This document shows, one piece after another, positions 33,864 through 43,125 of a stretch of 45,031 nucleotides of DNA. The stretch's first letter is position 1; each line of letters starts with the position of its first letter. A program made the translations under genes and the position numbers. This DNA comes from Desulfovibrio sp. OH1186_COT-070 (lineage in GTDB: Bacteria; Desulfobacterota; Desulfovibrionia; Desulfovibrionales; Desulfovibrionaceae): the NCBI RefSeq assembly GCF_003860215.1, contig NZ_RQYH01000015.1, positions 1 to 45,031 on the forward strand. The letters run 5' to 3'. The notes beneath the pieces are model-generated. The model searched no databases. It was given only the letters and a program-made list of their open reading frames with translations, and was not told the origin of the DNA.

Positions 33864-34205
33864 TTACTCCAGATTGGCCGTGCCGTCGCCGCGCAGCGTG
33901 ATTTTGCGCACACCGGTCAGGTCAAGGTTCTGCCAGTTCACCTGACCACCCTCACCGTCAACAGCGATGAGTTCCCAGCCCTTGGGGCTGCCGCTGATAT
34001 TGATCTTCAGGCCTTCACCGTTGGCCAAGGTGTCGTCGCCCAGAAGATCCTTGGCGTCACCGCTGGAATTGGAATCCACGAGGCCCAGTTGGTGGATGGT
34101 GAAGCCCGTGCCGTTGGCGACAATGATTTCCTGGGCAAAGGCTCCGCCCACGCTGAAGGCACAAAGCAACAGACCCGCCGCAAAAGAAAAGAAAAAACGT
34201 TTCAT
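33864..34205 (-). CDS. Small secreted protein, function unknown
   Basis: The 113-residue protein has a clean signal peptide (MKRFFFSFAAGLLLCAFSV to AFA). The mature part, about 90 residues, begins EIIVANGTGFTIHQLGL and appears all-beta, with a repeated pattern of Gly and Asp turns. Short secreted proteins with a similar VNNTGFTIHELYVS-like start occur widely and are sometimes misnamed as argininosuccinate lyase; I rely on memory for that. GGAGAG precedes the start. It lies 59 bases after the HdeA-like gene on the same strand, so they may be cotranscribed. Confidence 0.8.
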   Translation of the reverse strand: MKRFFFSFAAGLLLCAFSVGGAFAQEIIVANGTGFTIHQLGLVDSNSSGDAKDLLGDDTLANGEGLKINISGSPKGWELIAVDGEGGQVNWQNLDLTGVRKITLRGDGTANLE

Positions 34206-34264
34206 GCGGTGCTCTCCATAAAACTGCTTGGGGGATAAAAATGTTTGCCGCCATGCCGACACTG

Positions 34265-34555
34265 TTATTCCGGCATGGCCTCCATGGCGTCCATGATGGT
34301 TTTGGAAGAATTTTGGGCGCAGAAGCTGCCAAGGTGGACTCCCAGCTTCTCCATCCACGCGTCGCTGATGAGGGTATTTCCGCTTTTTCCGCTCATGTAG
34401 CCATCAATCCACATTATCATCATGCTCATATGCTCTTTGGCGTCCAGAAACTCCTTGCAGGTAATCTTGGCCATATCCTGATCCGCGGCATGGCTTGCCA
34501 CGGGAGCCCCACCGAGCATGGTGACGGCCAGAGCCATCAAAAGAAACTTTTTCAT
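34265..34555 (-). CDS. HdeA/HdeB-like periplasmic protein
   Basis: The 96-residue protein has a signal peptide (MKKFLLMALAVTMLGGAPV to SHAA) and a mature helical domain that fits the HdeA/HdeB acid-stress chaperone family: TCKEFLDAKEHMSMMIMWID, then GYMSG and two Cys (in TCKEF and SFCAQN) that would form the family disulfide. HdeA keeps periplasmic proteins from aggregating at low pH. A good GGAGGGAATCG site precedes the ATG. The sequence match is to the family pattern, not to a specific member. Confidence 0.8.
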   Translation of the reverse strand: MKKFLLMALAVTMLGGAPVASHAADQDMAKITCKEFLDAKEHMSMMIMWIDGYMSGKSGNTLISDAWMEKLGVHLGSFCAQNSSKTIMDAMEAMPE

Positions 34556-35069
34556 CGATTCCCTCCTGAATAATATGCAAACAGCCCGAGCATACGGCCC
34601 GGAGGACACAGCGATCCCGGCACGGCTCCCAGAGAGCTTTCGGCCAACGCTGCTGCTCATAGCCACAAAAAATCTACACTGCCAAGAACTTTTTTGTACA
34701 TCACCCCCGACGCGCATTTTGGCTCTGCGCTCTCACCCTTCAGGATGATACTCCCCGAAAATCTTTTGCTGACAAGAAATTTTCAGCATATGCATCTGAG
34801 GGCAGAGACATATGCGCCGTTCTTTCAGGCGCAGCAAACTGATCGTACGAGCCTCCCACAGGGGAACCGGATTCTGGAAGGACGCCAGTTTGCGACGTTC
34901 GACAATAGCAGAGGTCCGCCCTTGCAGGTTGGCGAAACGGCGGCAGGCGAGCTATGGATCGCAGGAAACAGGTTTGTGGCTGTGCGCGACTGGCCGCTCA
35001 CGGGTACACGCCCGCTGGCGGATAATTGCTTTTGGCAAAAAATGGGACGGTGCCACCCCGACGGCAGGG
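34556..35069. other. Intergenic region of 514 bases; no gene seen
   Basis: Between the HdeA-like start codon and the AMMECR1-domain stop codon. Two long plus-strand frames here (to about 35482 and 35678) run antisense through the AMMECR1-domain gene, lack ribosome sites and do not resemble any family. The first 200 bases are AT-richer and would hold the HdeA promoter; no convincing -35/-10 pair was found. Nothing else is seen. Confidence 0.5.
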
Positions 35070-35633
35070 CTATTTTTCCACAGGAAAGACCAGGGCTTCA
35101 TACCAGAGGAGACGGGCTTCAGAGTCTTGCCAAGCGCCTTGCGGCAGCCCGGCCTTGCGGCAGAGGTTTTCCAGATAGGCATGCCTGTCCCAGCCCTGTT
35201 CCACAGGAACCTGCGGCAGAAAAACGCCGCTTCTCCCACGGCAGGAGAGCACAAGGCCGTGGCGTCCCACCTGGATGGCATGGAGATCAGGGCAGGGCGT
35301 CAGTTGCCCCAGAACAGAAATTTCCAGATGAACCCCGGGCCACTCCTCCCGCGTCAGGGGGGGAAAGCGCGGATCTTCCAGGGCTGCTGCCCGTGCCATG
35401 CGCCAAACATTTGCATACAGGGGCTCCTGCCCCACAATGCTGCCGATACAGCCCCGCAGATTCCCGCCGCACGTCAGGGTGACAAAAGCTCCCAGATACA
35501 GGCGCAGTGCCGGTGTCATTCGCGATGCCTCCGGGGCGGGAGAAGACGCTCCCCCCAAGGCAGATTCGATGGATGCGCGGGCCAGACCGCCCAGCAGAGA
35601 TTTTTCTTCGGCGGAAAGCTGAACGTCCGTCAT
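35070..35633 (-). CDS. AMMECR1-domain protein
   Basis: The 187-residue protein matches the AMMECR1 domain, with the family signature GNLRGCIGSI (about residue 58) and LTREEWPGVHLEISVLGQL later. In prokaryotes this domain is also protein A of the AmmeMemoRadiSam set. Its biochemical role is not established. GGGAGGGAGC precedes the ATG. It is downstream of dsrD on the same strand, 151 bases apart, which leaves room for its own promoter. Confidence 0.9.
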   Translation of the reverse strand: MTDVQLSAEEKSLLGGLARASIESALGGASSPAPEASRMTPALRLYLGAFVTLTCGGNLRGCIGSIVGQEPLYANVWRMARAAALEDPRFPPLTREEWPGVHLEISVLGQLTPCPDLHAIQVGRHGLVLSCRGRSGVFLPQVPVEQGWDRHAYLENLCRKAGLPQGAWQDSEARLLWYEALVFPVEK

Positions 35634-35784
35634 GCTCCCTCCCAAACAAGAAATGCCACAACAGACGCTGCGGCATAACTTGTGGCGTGAACTGCAAAAG
35701 ACCGTATTCTTGACGTCAGGCCGCTGTGTGCCCCGAAGGGAGCTTGGCGGCGCGGCTTTCGGAGCTCTGCGACAGGGGGAAAGC

Positions 35785-36021
35785 CTAGTCCTCGCCTTCG
35801 GCGTGCGACTGCTTGCCAGCACCCTTCAGGCCGTACATGGTGGTGGATCCGGAAGACCAGAACTCCAGAATTTCTTCGTTGACCAGAGCGGTCAGGATTT
35901 TCTTCACCTCGCGGGGGCCCTTGTCAGGGAAAAGATCGGTGAAGTCCTTGAAATAGAATTTGGACTTGGAGCCGGATTTGCTCTTCAGAAAATCAACGAT
36001 AACGTCTTTTTCGGCAGCCAT
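35785..36021 (-). CDS. dsrD: Dissimilatory sulfite reductase-associated protein DsrD
   Basis: DsrD is a small winged-helix protein encoded beside dsrAB in sulfate reducers; it stimulates sulfite reduction by DsrAB. The 78-residue protein starts MAAEKDVIVDFLKSKSGSKS and includes SKFYFKDFTDLFP and REVKKILTALVNEEILEFW, typical of the family, and its length is usual. GGAGAAACCGCC precedes the start. It follows dsrB by 58 bases. No U-rich terminator is seen afterwards, only a 7-bp stem GGCTTTC/GAAAGCC. Confidence 0.95.
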   Translation of the reverse strand: MAAEKDVIVDFLKSKSGSKSKFYFKDFTDLFPDKGPREVKKILTALVNEEILEFWSSGSTTMYGLKGAGKQSHAEGED

Positions 36022-36079
36022 GGCGGTTTCTCCTGGCCCGGCGGCGCATTTCGCGCCGCCGGGGTTGAACATATGAAGC

Positions 36080-37225
36080 CTAGAACTTGAACTGCGTGCT
36101 CTGCCGCCACGTGTAGTAGGCGGGATCACGGAAGTCGTCAATGAGGTGGTGGGTGAACTCAAGACCGGTCAGCTTGAAGAAGGTTTCCCAGCCGATGCGT
36201 TCCGCCCAGTCGCCCAGGCGCTCGTACTTGTTGGCATTGGCTGCGTACACTTCAACAATGTGCTTCACGGTCTTGGTCAGGCTGGGCCAGCGGGGCGGTT
36301 CGTTGGGAATGTAGCCCACAACGACCTTGGAGAACTTGGGCATGGAAATGCGGTTGGAAACCTTGCCGCCCACCATGATGGCAATGCCGTCGCCCTCGCC
36401 GTCGGAAATGGGCAGTGCGGGGCACATGGTGTAGCAGTTGCCGCAGTACATGCAGCGGTCTTCCTTGATGGCAATGGAGTTCACCTTCTGCCCGTTGTGC
36501 TCCACCTTGGTGGGACGCACGGCGGCAGTGGGACAGGCGGCCACGGCCAGAGGAATTTCGCAGAGCTGGTCAGCCCATTCGTGGTCAACCATGGGCGGTT
36601 TGCGGTGGATGCCCACCAAGCCGATATCGGAGCAGTGCACCGCGCCGCACATGTTGATGCAGCAGGCCAGGGCAATACGCACCGGAGCAGGCATGCGCAT
36701 GCTCTGGAAGTCCTCGAAAATGGCGTCCATCACGCACTTCACCGGGCCGGAGGCATCGGTGGCGGGGGTGTGGCAGTGCACCCAGCCCTGAGTGTGCACC
36801 ATGTTGCTGATGCCAGCGCCGGTTCCGCCCACAGGGAACTTGAAGGACCCGCCGGGGAACTTCTGGCTGTTGAGGTCGTCCCGCAGCTTTTTCATGGCTT
36901 CTTCGCTTTCCACCATGAATTCCACGTTGTTGCGGGTTGTCCAGCGCAGATAGCCGCCGCAGTGTTTGTCGGCCATATCGCACAGTTCACGAATGTGGGT
37001 AATGGACATGGTGCGGGTGCCGCCCACGCGCACGGTGTACACCTTGTCGCCGTTTTCGGCCACATGCATCAGCACGCCGGGTTCCAGAATTTCATGGTAG
37101 AGCCACTTTCCGAAGTTCTTCTTGATGACCGGCGGAAAGTATTCGTCGTATTTGTGGGGGCCGATGTCGGTGATGCGGCCTTCCATCGGTTTCGCGGGAT
37201 TGTATCCGGAAGAAATAAAAGCCAT
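36080..37225 (-). CDS. dsrB: Dissimilatory sulfite reductase beta subunit DsrB
   Basis: With DsrA it forms the siroheme enzyme that reduces sulfite to a DsrC-bound trisulfide in the cytoplasm, the last stage of sulfate respiration. The 381-residue protein has the siroheme/[4Fe-4S] Cys cluster in [15 protein letters not shown] and a ferredoxin domain with [11 protein letters not shown] and [15 protein letters not shown]. Length is as in other Desulfovibrio. AGGGGGAAAAG precedes the start. It lies 18 bases after dsrA. Confidence 0.98.
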   Translation of the reverse strand: MAFISSGYNPAKPMEGRITDIGPHKYDEYFPPVIKKNFGKWLYHEILEPGVLMHVAENGDKVYTVRVGGTRTMSITHIRELCDMADKHCGGYLRWTTRNNVEFMVESEEAMKKLRDDLNSQKFPGGSFKFPVGGTGAGISNMVHTQGWVHCHTPATDASGPVKCVMDAIFEDFQSMRMPAPVRIALACCINMCGAVHCSDIGLVGIHRKPPMVDHEWADQLCEIPLAVAACPTAAVRPTKVEHNGQKVNSIAIKEDRCMYCGNCYTMCPALPISDGEGDGIAIMVGGKVSNRISMPKFSKVVVGYIPNEPPRWPSLTKTVKHIVEVYAANANKYERLGDWAERIGWETFFKLTGLEFTHHLIDDFRDPAYYTWRQSTQFKF

Positions 37226-37243
37226 GTTCTTTTCCCCCTATGA

Positions 37244-38557
37244 CTAGCGTTGATGGCGGTTGCGGTAAGCGGCAAGATCGCGCTCCCAGCCGCCGGGCAC
37301 TTCTTCTTCCTTGAAGAAGATGTACGGGTTGGAACGCGGTTCCTTCACATGGTAGGCGGCGGCCGGAGTGTCGGTAACTTCCAGCAGTTTCTGGAAGGAC
37401 AGGCGCTTCATGGTTTCACCCACGCGCTCACGGTTCTTGCCTTCTTCCATCCACCAGTCCCAAATCTTTTCGATAACTTCCTTGACGTCGTCATACGGGG
37501 CTTCGCAGGACACAAAGGGAACCAGCAGGGAGCCCATCTGCGCGCCGTCCACCACCGGAGCCTTGGCGCCCACCAGGATGCTCGCGCCACGCTCGTCACC
37601 AATGCGCAGAGCGCGCGGCATGGTGTTGATGCAGTGCATGCAGCGCACGCACTCGGCGGTCTTGACGGACAGCTTGGAGCCGTCCCACTTGATGGCCTTG
37701 GAGGGGCAGCGCTCGATGACTTCCTTCTGGATGTCGAACTTGCCCCAGTCGCGCCCGGCGTGCGCGCCGGCATTGGGGGCGAACTGCCCGGCAACATAGG
37801 CCTTCACGGCTTCCTGGTCGATCTTGATGTCGTCCTTCCAGGTACCCACAACGGCAAAGTCGGAGCGGGCCATGGCACAGACGCAGCCATTGGGGCAGCC
37901 GTCAAACTTGAACTTGAACTTGTAGGGGAAGGCCGGACGGTGCAGTTCGTCCTGATAGTCCATGGTAAGCTGGTAGCACATGTCCTGGGTGTTGTAGCAG
38001 GCAAACTCGCAGCGGGACTGACCAAGACAGGCTTCGGGGGTACGCAGGTTGGAGCCGGAACCGCCGAGGTCCACATTCATCTTGTGGGTGAGCTCGTGGA
38101 AAATTTCTTCCAGCTGCACGGTCTGGGTGCCCAGCAGAACGATGTCGCCGGTGGATCCGTGCATGTTGGTGATGCCGGAGCCGCGCAGATCCCAGATGTC
38201 GCACAGATCGCGCAAAAACTTGGTGTTGTAGTATTTGCCGGAGGGCTGGGCCACACGCATGGTGTGGAAATGCGCCACGCCGGGGAACATTTCGGGCTGG
38301 TCGCAGTACCGGCCGATGACGCCGCCGCCGTATCCGAAAACGCCCACGATGCCGCCGTGCTTCCAGTGAGTTTCCTTGTCTGTGTAGGAAAGCTCAAGTA
38401 CGCCCAGCAGGTCTTCCGGGCTGTCCACGGGAATCTGGTAGTCAAGCCCTTTGGGATTTTTGGCCCGCATGGCCGCTTCTTGTTTGATGTCGGACACAAA
38501 GCTCGGCCAGGGGCCGCTTTCCAGCTGGTCCAACAGGGGGGTTGCATGTTTCGCCAT
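37244..38557 (-). CDS. dsrA: Dissimilatory sulfite reductase alpha subunit DsrA
   Basis: The 437-residue protein is very close to Desulfovibrio DsrA from start (MAKHATPLLDQLESGPWPSF) to end (NPYIFFKEEEVPGGWERDL). Siroheme/[4Fe-4S] ligands lie in CLGQSRCEFAC and CPNGCVCAM; the ferredoxin domain has CVRCMHCINTMPRAL. Two in-frame ATG codons are near the start; the second (38557) is chosen because GGAGGT is directly before the first, giving correct spacing only for the second. The gene is preceded by a leader of about 200 bases with alternative hairpins. Confidence 0.98.
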   Translation of the reverse strand: MAKHATPLLDQLESGPWPSFVSDIKQEAAMRAKNPKGLDYQIPVDSPEDLLGVLELSYTDKETHWKHGGIVGVFGYGGGVIGRYCDQPEMFPGVAHFHTMRVAQPSGKYYNTKFLRDLCDIWDLRGSGITNMHGSTGDIVLLGTQTVQLEEIFHELTHKMNVDLGGSGSNLRTPEACLGQSRCEFACYNTQDMCYQLTMDYQDELHRPAFPYKFKFKFDGCPNGCVCAMARSDFAVVGTWKDDIKIDQEAVKAYVAGQFAPNAGAHAGRDWGKFDIQKEVIERCPSKAIKWDGSKLSVKTAECVRCMHCINTMPRALRIGDERGASILVGAKAPVVDGAQMGSLLVPFVSCEAPYDDVKEVIEKIWDWWMEEGKNRERVGETMKRLSFQKLLEVTDTPAAAYHVKEPRSNPYIFFKEEEVPGGWERDLAAYRNRHQR

Positions 38558-38672
38558 TGCCATACCTCCACATGGTTTGTTGTAGCATGCGCCCACGCGT
38601 GACGTGCCGGTCAAACGGGCGGTCCGCGATCTTTCCGACGGTTCTTGCCGGACAAGGCAAGTGCCGCACTGC

Positions 38673-38724
38673 ATCCCGTAACAGAGGGAAACACCGGGAT
38701 CGCTGACAGACAAGCCTGATCCCG
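38673..38724 (-). promoter_or_regulatory. Alternative hairpins in the dsrA leader
   Basis: Three segments can pair in two exclusive ways. ATCCCG at 38673-38678 pairs with CGGGAT at 38695-38700; CGGGATC at 38695-38701 pairs with GATCCCG at 38718-38724. Both loops are 16 bases. A separate hairpin CTTGCC/GGCAAG (38644-38661) lies nearer the gene. The layout recalls an attenuator or riboswitch, though no U run is seen. Confidence 0.4.
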
Positions 38725-38762
38725 ACCCTTCTGCCGTTCAGGCCGCAACGCGGTCATTTCGA

Positions 38763-38791
38763 TCTATACACCGGATTCGTGATAAAGACAA
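38763..38791 (-). promoter_or_regulatory. Candidate sigma-70 promoter of dsrABD
   Basis: On the minus strand TTGTCT (38786-38791), a 17-base spacer and TATAGA (38763-38768) each match four of six consensus bases. It would give a leader of about 200 bases before the dsrA start codon. Confidence 0.4.
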
Positions 38792-39121
38792 CCGGCACAG
38801 GCAGAATTGGCAAAATCCGTTTCCGTGTCCGCCAGACAAGGCTTTTGCATTCCCCACCGCTCTCCCGGAAAAATTTTTTTCACAACGAGATTCCGCTTCT
38901 TTTGTTCATTTTGGCGCAATCTGGCAACACCACCTTGGCAAAAAGGCCGATTTGGGCATACACTGGCGCCGTGCACAAGCAAAAATCCCTTTGCCGCGCC
39001 GCGTGTGCGCAGGGAATGCCCGTGCGAAAAAGACAATCCCGCGCAAAGGCGGGGCTTTGGCTGACCCCTCGCGCGCTTGTGCGCACAGAGGTCGGCTTTC
39101 CGGAAGGGAGAGAATGCAGGG

Positions 39122-39391
39122 ATGAAAGACGAATTGGGCTTGTATTACCATCCGCAGGCAGGCAACAGGCTGGCGCGCGTTTATGTGCGCCGGGGGGCTG
39201 ATGGTGAGGTGGAGTTCCGGCTTTGGCGGGCGGACCAGCCCGAAGTATGGGAGCGCCACCCCTGGATCAGCCTTTCCGTGGTGCGCAGCGCGGCCAGCCT
39301 GTACCGGCGGGAGCGCGATGCCGCGGCCAATCCTCTGGCGCTCTATGACATTGCCGTGGCCAAGGCCCTCCTCCAGGAGGACGAGGCGTGA
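39122..39391 (+). CDS. Protein of unknown function, 89 residues
   Basis: I do not recognise the family. The protein begins MKDELGLYYHPQAGNRLARV and is Arg-rich, with RLWRADQPEVWERHPWI in the middle and a helical C-terminus; no signal or membrane segment. The start follows an AGGG-containing site. Its stop overlaps the next gene's GTG start as GTGA, so the two and rlpA probably form one operon, divergent from dsrABD. Confidence 0.75.
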   Translation: MKDELGLYYHPQAGNRLARVYVRRGADGEVEFRLWRADQPEVWERHPWISLSVVRSAASLYRRERDAAANPLALYDIAVAKALLQEDEA

Positions 39392-40278
39392 AAGGGCGCT
39401 GGCTTTTCGGCGACAGGGATTGTCTGGTGCGCGATCTGGTGCGCGACTATTGCAAGGTATGCGGCATCCTGACCGATCAGCGCCGCCGCTTTGAGGCCGA
39501 CGGAACCGTTTCCTTCACGGCACTGCGCTCCCTGCTGGGCGAAGCCATCCGCAAGGGGGTGTTCTGGCGTCTCAAGGATACGGCGCACCATCTTTTTCGC
39601 GGCAGTTCACGGGCCGCGGACACGGCCACAAACACGGTCACAGACGCCCCGCCGCACAACAGCGCCGAAAAAAACGCTCTGGGCGCGGTTATCGACTGGT
39701 GCGTGGGCTACGCCTTCCACGAATGCGTCAAACTCAGGGAAGACGCATTCCAGCGCCAGCACTACGCCAACCGCCTTGCGCAGATCGGACGGCTGGAACA
39801 GGTGGCTCCCGACATTTTCAACCCCCTGCGGGGTCTGGCCGGGCAAACCGGTGAAAGTTCCTCGCGCGAGCTTGCGCGCATCAGCCATGTGCTCGGTCAC
39901 GGCCTGCGTGTTCTCACCCTCTACCTTGCCGGAGAAAACCTGAACCGCCCCCTGGCCCGCTGGCTGGTCTGTGAGGACAATCTGGCCCGCCAGGCCTTTG
40001 GCCAGGAATACGAAAACCTGCTCTTTTCCCTGTATGGCGAAAACCGGGAGCAGATGTATGTCATGGCAGCCAGGGATTTTCTCGATGCCGGGCGGCATGA
40101 ACCCGCGCGGACAATGTTGCTGGAGGCAAAAGCAAAAGGTTTTCTGCAGGCGGAAGGCCAAGGTTTTCTGGCCCGTCTGGAAAGGGGAGATGAGGAGCCG
40201 GGTATGGGCATGTGCTCGGTATGCGACAGAAAGCACTGCCTCCCCGCCCTGTTCCGCGCCGGAGAAAACCGCCCGTGA
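39388..40278 (+). CDS. Protein of unknown function with terminal cysteine motif
   Basis: This 296-residue, mainly helical protein is not recognised. It begins (GTG start, preceded by CAGGAGG) with [18 protein letters not shown] and [12 protein letters not shown], has an acidic helical middle and ends with [10 protein letters not shown], a CxxCxxxxC group that could bind a metal together with the CxxC near residue 25. No membrane segment is apparent. It is coupled to the genes on both sides by GTGA overlaps. Confidence 0.75.
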   Translation: MKGRWLFGDRDCLVRDLVRDYCKVCGILTDQRRRFEADGTVSFTALRSLLGEAIRKGVFWRLKDTAHHLFRGSSRAADTATNTVTDAPPHNSAEKNALGAVIDWCVGYAFHECVKLREDAFQRQHYANRLAQIGRLEQVAPDIFNPLRGLAGQTGESSSRELARISHVLGHGLRVLTLYLAGENLNRPLARWLVCEDNLARQAFGQEYENLLFSLYGENREQMYVMAARDFLDAGRHEPARTMLLEAKAKGFLQAEGQGFLARLERGDEEPGMGMCSVCDRKHCLPALFRAGENRP

Positions 40279-40763
40279 AAAATATGCGCCGCTTCCTGAT
40301 GCCGTGGTTGGCTCTCCTTGTGGGAGCGAGCCTGCTGGCCGGGTGCGGCGGGGGCTCCTGGCGGCAGGGGGGCATCGCGGGCACCAAACCCTATACCGTG
40401 CAGGGCAAAACCTACTACCCTCTCGCTTCGGCCCGCGGATTCGTGGAGGAAGGCATTGCCTCCTGGTACGGAGAAAAATTTCACGGCAAAACCACGGCCA
40501 GCGGCGAACGCTACAACCAGAACGCCATGACGGCCGCCCACAAACTGCTCCCCTTGGGCAGCAGGGTGCGCGTTACCCATCTGGGCAGCGGCCGTTCGGT
40601 TGTTGTGCGGATCAACGACCGCGGCCCCTTTGCCGGAGGCAGGGTGATTGATCTCTCGCGGGGCGCGGCCATGCGCCTGAACATGCTCCGGGAAGGGACA
40701 GCCCGTGTGCGCGTCCGGAGCCTGGACGCCGCAGACAAAAAGAGGGCTGCCGGCAGGCGGTAG
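40275..40763 (+). CDS. rlpA: RlpA-type septal ring lytic lipoprotein
   Basis: RlpA proteins are outer-membrane lipoproteins with a double-psi beta-barrel that act on peptidoglycan stripped of stem peptides, helping daughter cells separate. The 162-residue protein has a lipobox LLAGC after a hydrophobic stretch, then the RlpA core: [36 protein letters not shown] and [17 protein letters not shown]. It lacks the C-terminal SPOR domain often present in longer homologues. Start is GTG at 40275 with GGAG upstream, overlapping the previous stop; an ATG three codons on is possible. Confidence 0.93.
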   Translation: MKNMRRFLMPWLALLVGASLLAGCGGGSWRQGGIAGTKPYTVQGKTYYPLASARGFVEEGIASWYGEKFHGKTTASGERYNQNAMTAAHKLLPLGSRVRVTHLGSGRSVVVRINDRGPFAGGRVIDLSRGAAMRLNMLREGTARVRVRSLDAADKKRAAGRR

Positions 40764-40774
40764 ATGCGCTGCGG

Positions 40775-41797
40775 CTACAGGTTTGCGGCGTACCAGTCCC
40801 CCGCCAGGCGCAGGCCCTGCCGCACGTCAAACTGCGGATCATAGCCCAGCAGGCTCCGGGCGCGGTCAATCGAGGCCAGAGAGTGGCGTACGTCCCCCGC
40901 GCGAAAATCCCGGTGCACGGGGGAGGCAGAAGCCGCTTCGGGCTTGTGACGCACGACTTCCTCCCTGATGAGGGCAAAAAGCTCGTTGAGGGTGGTACGC
41001 TGCCCAAAGGCCACATTGTACACCTTGTTGCGGGCCTGGTCCGGGGCCAGGCTGGCCAGCAGGTTGGCCTGAACCACATTGTCAATGTAGCAGAAGTCGC
41101 GGCTGGTTTCGCCATCGCCGTTCACATGGACGGTTTCGCCCTTGAGCAGGCTGGCAAACCATTGGGGAATGACCGCGGCATAGGCTCCGTACGGATCCTG
41201 CCGCTGGCCAAAGACATTGAAGTAGCGCAGGCCGATGGAGGAAAATCCGTAGCAGCGGTGAAAAACATCGGCATAAAGCTCGTTGACATACTTGGTGACC
41301 GCATAGGGCGAAAGCGGGCTGCCGATATTGTCTTCTTTCTTGGGCAGTTCGGGCGCGTCTCCGTAGGTGGAGGAGGAAGCGGCGTACACGAAGCTCTGCG
41401 CACCGGCATCGCGCGCGGCCACCAGCATGTTCAAAAAGCCCGTGATATTGCAGCTGTCGGAGAGCAGCGGGTCGTCAATGGAACGCGGCACAGAACCCAG
41501 AGCCGCCTCATGCAAAACGTGGCGCACATCGGCGCAGGCCGTGCGGCAGGTGTCGAGGCAGCGGATGTCGCCCTCAATGAAGGTAAAACGCTGCCAGGCG
41601 TCCCCCCCCACCAGATCGCGCACCATGTCCAGATTTTTCTGATGCCCGGTAAGAAAATTGTCCAGCCCCACGACCGTCTGCCCGAGACGCAGCAGGCATT
41701 CAAGCAGGTTGGAGCCGATAAAGCCCGCTACTCCGGTCACCAGCCAGCGCGCGGGTTGCGCGGCAAGGCGTTCGCTCAACTGTGCATAGGCGTTCAT
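40775..41797 (-). CDS. UDP-N-acetylglucosamine/N-acetylglucosaminuronate C4-epimerase (WbpP/TviC type)
   Basis: The 340-residue short-chain dehydrogenase/reductase has the NAD-binding motif [10 protein letters not shown] (about residues 21-30), catalytic YAVTKY and the SSS segment [11 protein letters not shown], and the N-terminal extension typical of WbpP/TviC. These enzymes interconvert UDP-GlcNAc and UDP-GalNAc or their uronic acids for surface polysaccharide. AGGATG lies upstream of the ATG. It is divergent from the glycosyltransferase gene and converges with rlpA. Confidence 0.92.
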   Translation of the reverse strand: MNAYAQLSERLAAQPARWLVTGVAGFIGSNLLECLLRLGQTVVGLDNFLTGHQKNLDMVRDLVGGDAWQRFTFIEGDIRCLDTCRTACADVRHVLHEAALGSVPRSIDDPLLSDSCNITGFLNMLVAARDAGAQSFVYAASSSTYGDAPELPKKEDNIGSPLSPYAVTKYVNELYADVFHRCYGFSSIGLRYFNVFGQRQDPYGAYAAVIPQWFASLLKGETVHVNGDGETSRDFCYIDNVVQANLLASLAPDQARNKVYNVAFGQRTTLNELFALIREEVVRHKPEAASASPVHRDFRAGDVRHSLASIDRARSLLGYDPQFDVRQGLRLAGDWYAANL

Positions 41798-41961
41798 GTG
41801 TGCATCCTGTGGCAGAAATTTTGTGCGCGCCAGAGCGCGGCAGGCAGATAGTAGCCCCCGGCCCCTCGGCTTGTAAAGATTGAATCACCCACGCCCTCTC
41901 TTTTCAGGCGCATTGTATGGTGGTATTGTCCGCCCTGCGGGGATGGAGCAAAGGACAAGGC

Positions 41962-43125
41962 ATGAAAATCGTTGTTTTGGGCAATCAGGTCAAGGCCATG
42001 CGCAACTTCTGGAGCGTCCTGATCCGGCAGATGCGCGGGGCGGGGCACGAGGTGGTCTGCTGCGCTCCTGTCGGTGACGCTGTATCCCGAACGGCGCTGG
42101 AGGCGCTGGGCGCACGCCTGGAGCAGTATCCTCTGGACCGCAAGGGGCTCAACCCGGTGCGCGATCTGCAAACACTGGCCGCGCTGTTGCGCTTTTTCCG
42201 GCGGGAAAAGCCCGACCTGCTTTTTGCCTCCACCATCAAGCCCGTCATTTACGGCTGCCTGGCTGCCCGCGCTGCGGGAGTGCCCCACATCTACGCCACC
42301 ATCACGGGGCTGGGCTATGCTTTTGAGGCCGACACCCCGCTCAAGAAATGCGTCAACCGGCTGGGGCGCCTGCTGTACCGCGCCGCCCTGTCCGGGGCCG
42401 AAGGCGTGTTTTTTCAGAACGACGATGACCGGGAAATTTTTTTTCGCTCCGGCATTCTGCCAAGGACAGCCCGTGTGCTCAAGGCACGCGGCACCGGTGT
42501 GGACACAGCCCGCTTTGCCCACGCGCCCCTGCCCGGTTACAGCCCGGATGGCCGCGGACGGATGGACTGCCCGCCAGTTTTTCTGCTGGTGGCCCGCCTG
42601 CTGGAGGCCAAGGGCCTGCACGAATATGCCGCCGCCGCACAGGAGCTCAAGAGCCGCTATCCCCAGGCCCGCTTCCAGTTGCTGGGGCCGCCGGAGCAGG
42701 GGCTGGGCAGCGTCAGCCTGGATCAGGTTCGCGCCTGGCAGAAACAGGGCATTGTGGAATATCTGGGAGAAACCGCCGATGTCCGCCCCTATGTGGCGGC
42801 CGCCCATGTGCTGGTGCTGCCTTCCTGGCGGGAAGGCACCCCCACATCTGTCATGGAGGGCATGAGCATGGGACGGCCCGCGGTGGTCACGGATGTGCCG
42901 GGCTGCCGCGAAGTTGTGCGCAACGGCGTCAACGGGCTTCTGGTACCTCCGGGAGATACGCGGGCCCTTGCGCAGGCCATGGAAAGTTTTCTTGTGGATC
43001 CGGGTGCCATCGCCCGCATGGGCCATGCCGGACGCCAGATGGCCGTATGCGAATTTGACGCGGAGAAAGTGGCCGTCGGCATTCTTGAAGACATGCGCGT
43101 GCCCACGCGCGAGGACTCTCTATGA
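41962..43125 (+). CDS. GT4-family glycosyltransferase
   Basis: The 387-residue GT-B enzyme has an N-terminal Rossmann half starting MKIVVLGNQVKAMRNFW, the middle FLLVARLLEAKGLHEYAAA and the EX7E motif in SWREGTPTSVMEGMSMG, typical of GT4 retaining enzymes. It would add a sugar to a lipid-linked glycan on the cytoplasmic face. The start at 41962 follows AAGGACAAGG; the open frame extends upstream without support. The stop overlaps the next ATG as ATGA. Confidence 0.92.
   Translation: MKIVVLGNQVKAMRNFWSVLIRQMRGAGHEVVCCAPVGDAVSRTALEALGARLEQYPLDRKGLNPVRDLQTLAALLRFFRREKPDLLFASTIKPVIYGCLAARAAGVPHIYATITGLGYAFEADTPLKKCVNRLGRLLYRAALSGAEGVFFQNDDDREIFFRSGILPRTARVLKARGTGVDTARFAHAPLPGYSPDGRGRMDCPPVFLLVARLLEAKGLHEYAAAAQELKSRYPQARFQLLGPPEQGLGSVSLDQVRAWQKQGIVEYLGETADVRPYVAAAHVLVLPSWREGTPTSVMEGMSMGRPAVVTDVPGCREVVRNGVNGLLVPPGDTRALAQAMESFLVDPGAIARMGHAGRQMAVCEFDAEKVAVGILEDMRVPTREDSL

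Larger units (their letters stand above)
38558..39121. other. Divergent regulatory region between dsrA and the 39122 gene
   Basis: These 564 bases hold no recognisable gene. The left part is the dsrA leader (to about 38757), then a promoter at 38763-38791. The right part serves the plus-strand genes; TTGGCA at 38935-38940 with CATACA 16 bases further is a weak match for their promoter. A plus-strand open frame through this region has no family resemblance or ribosome site. Confidence 0.5.

Noticed and set aside
34694..35482. Plus-strand open frame in the gap before the AMMECR1-domain gene
   Set aside because: No ribosome-binding site, runs antisense into a conserved gene, no recognisable domain.
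37250..38602. Plus-strand open frame opposite dsrA
   Set aside because: Mirror of the highly conserved dsrA frame and without a start site or family match.
38868..38888. TTGTGAA half-site on the minus strand far upstream of dsrA considered as a Rex operator
   Set aside because: The second half is a T/A run rather than TTCACAA, and it lies about 80 bases beyond the proposed promoter.
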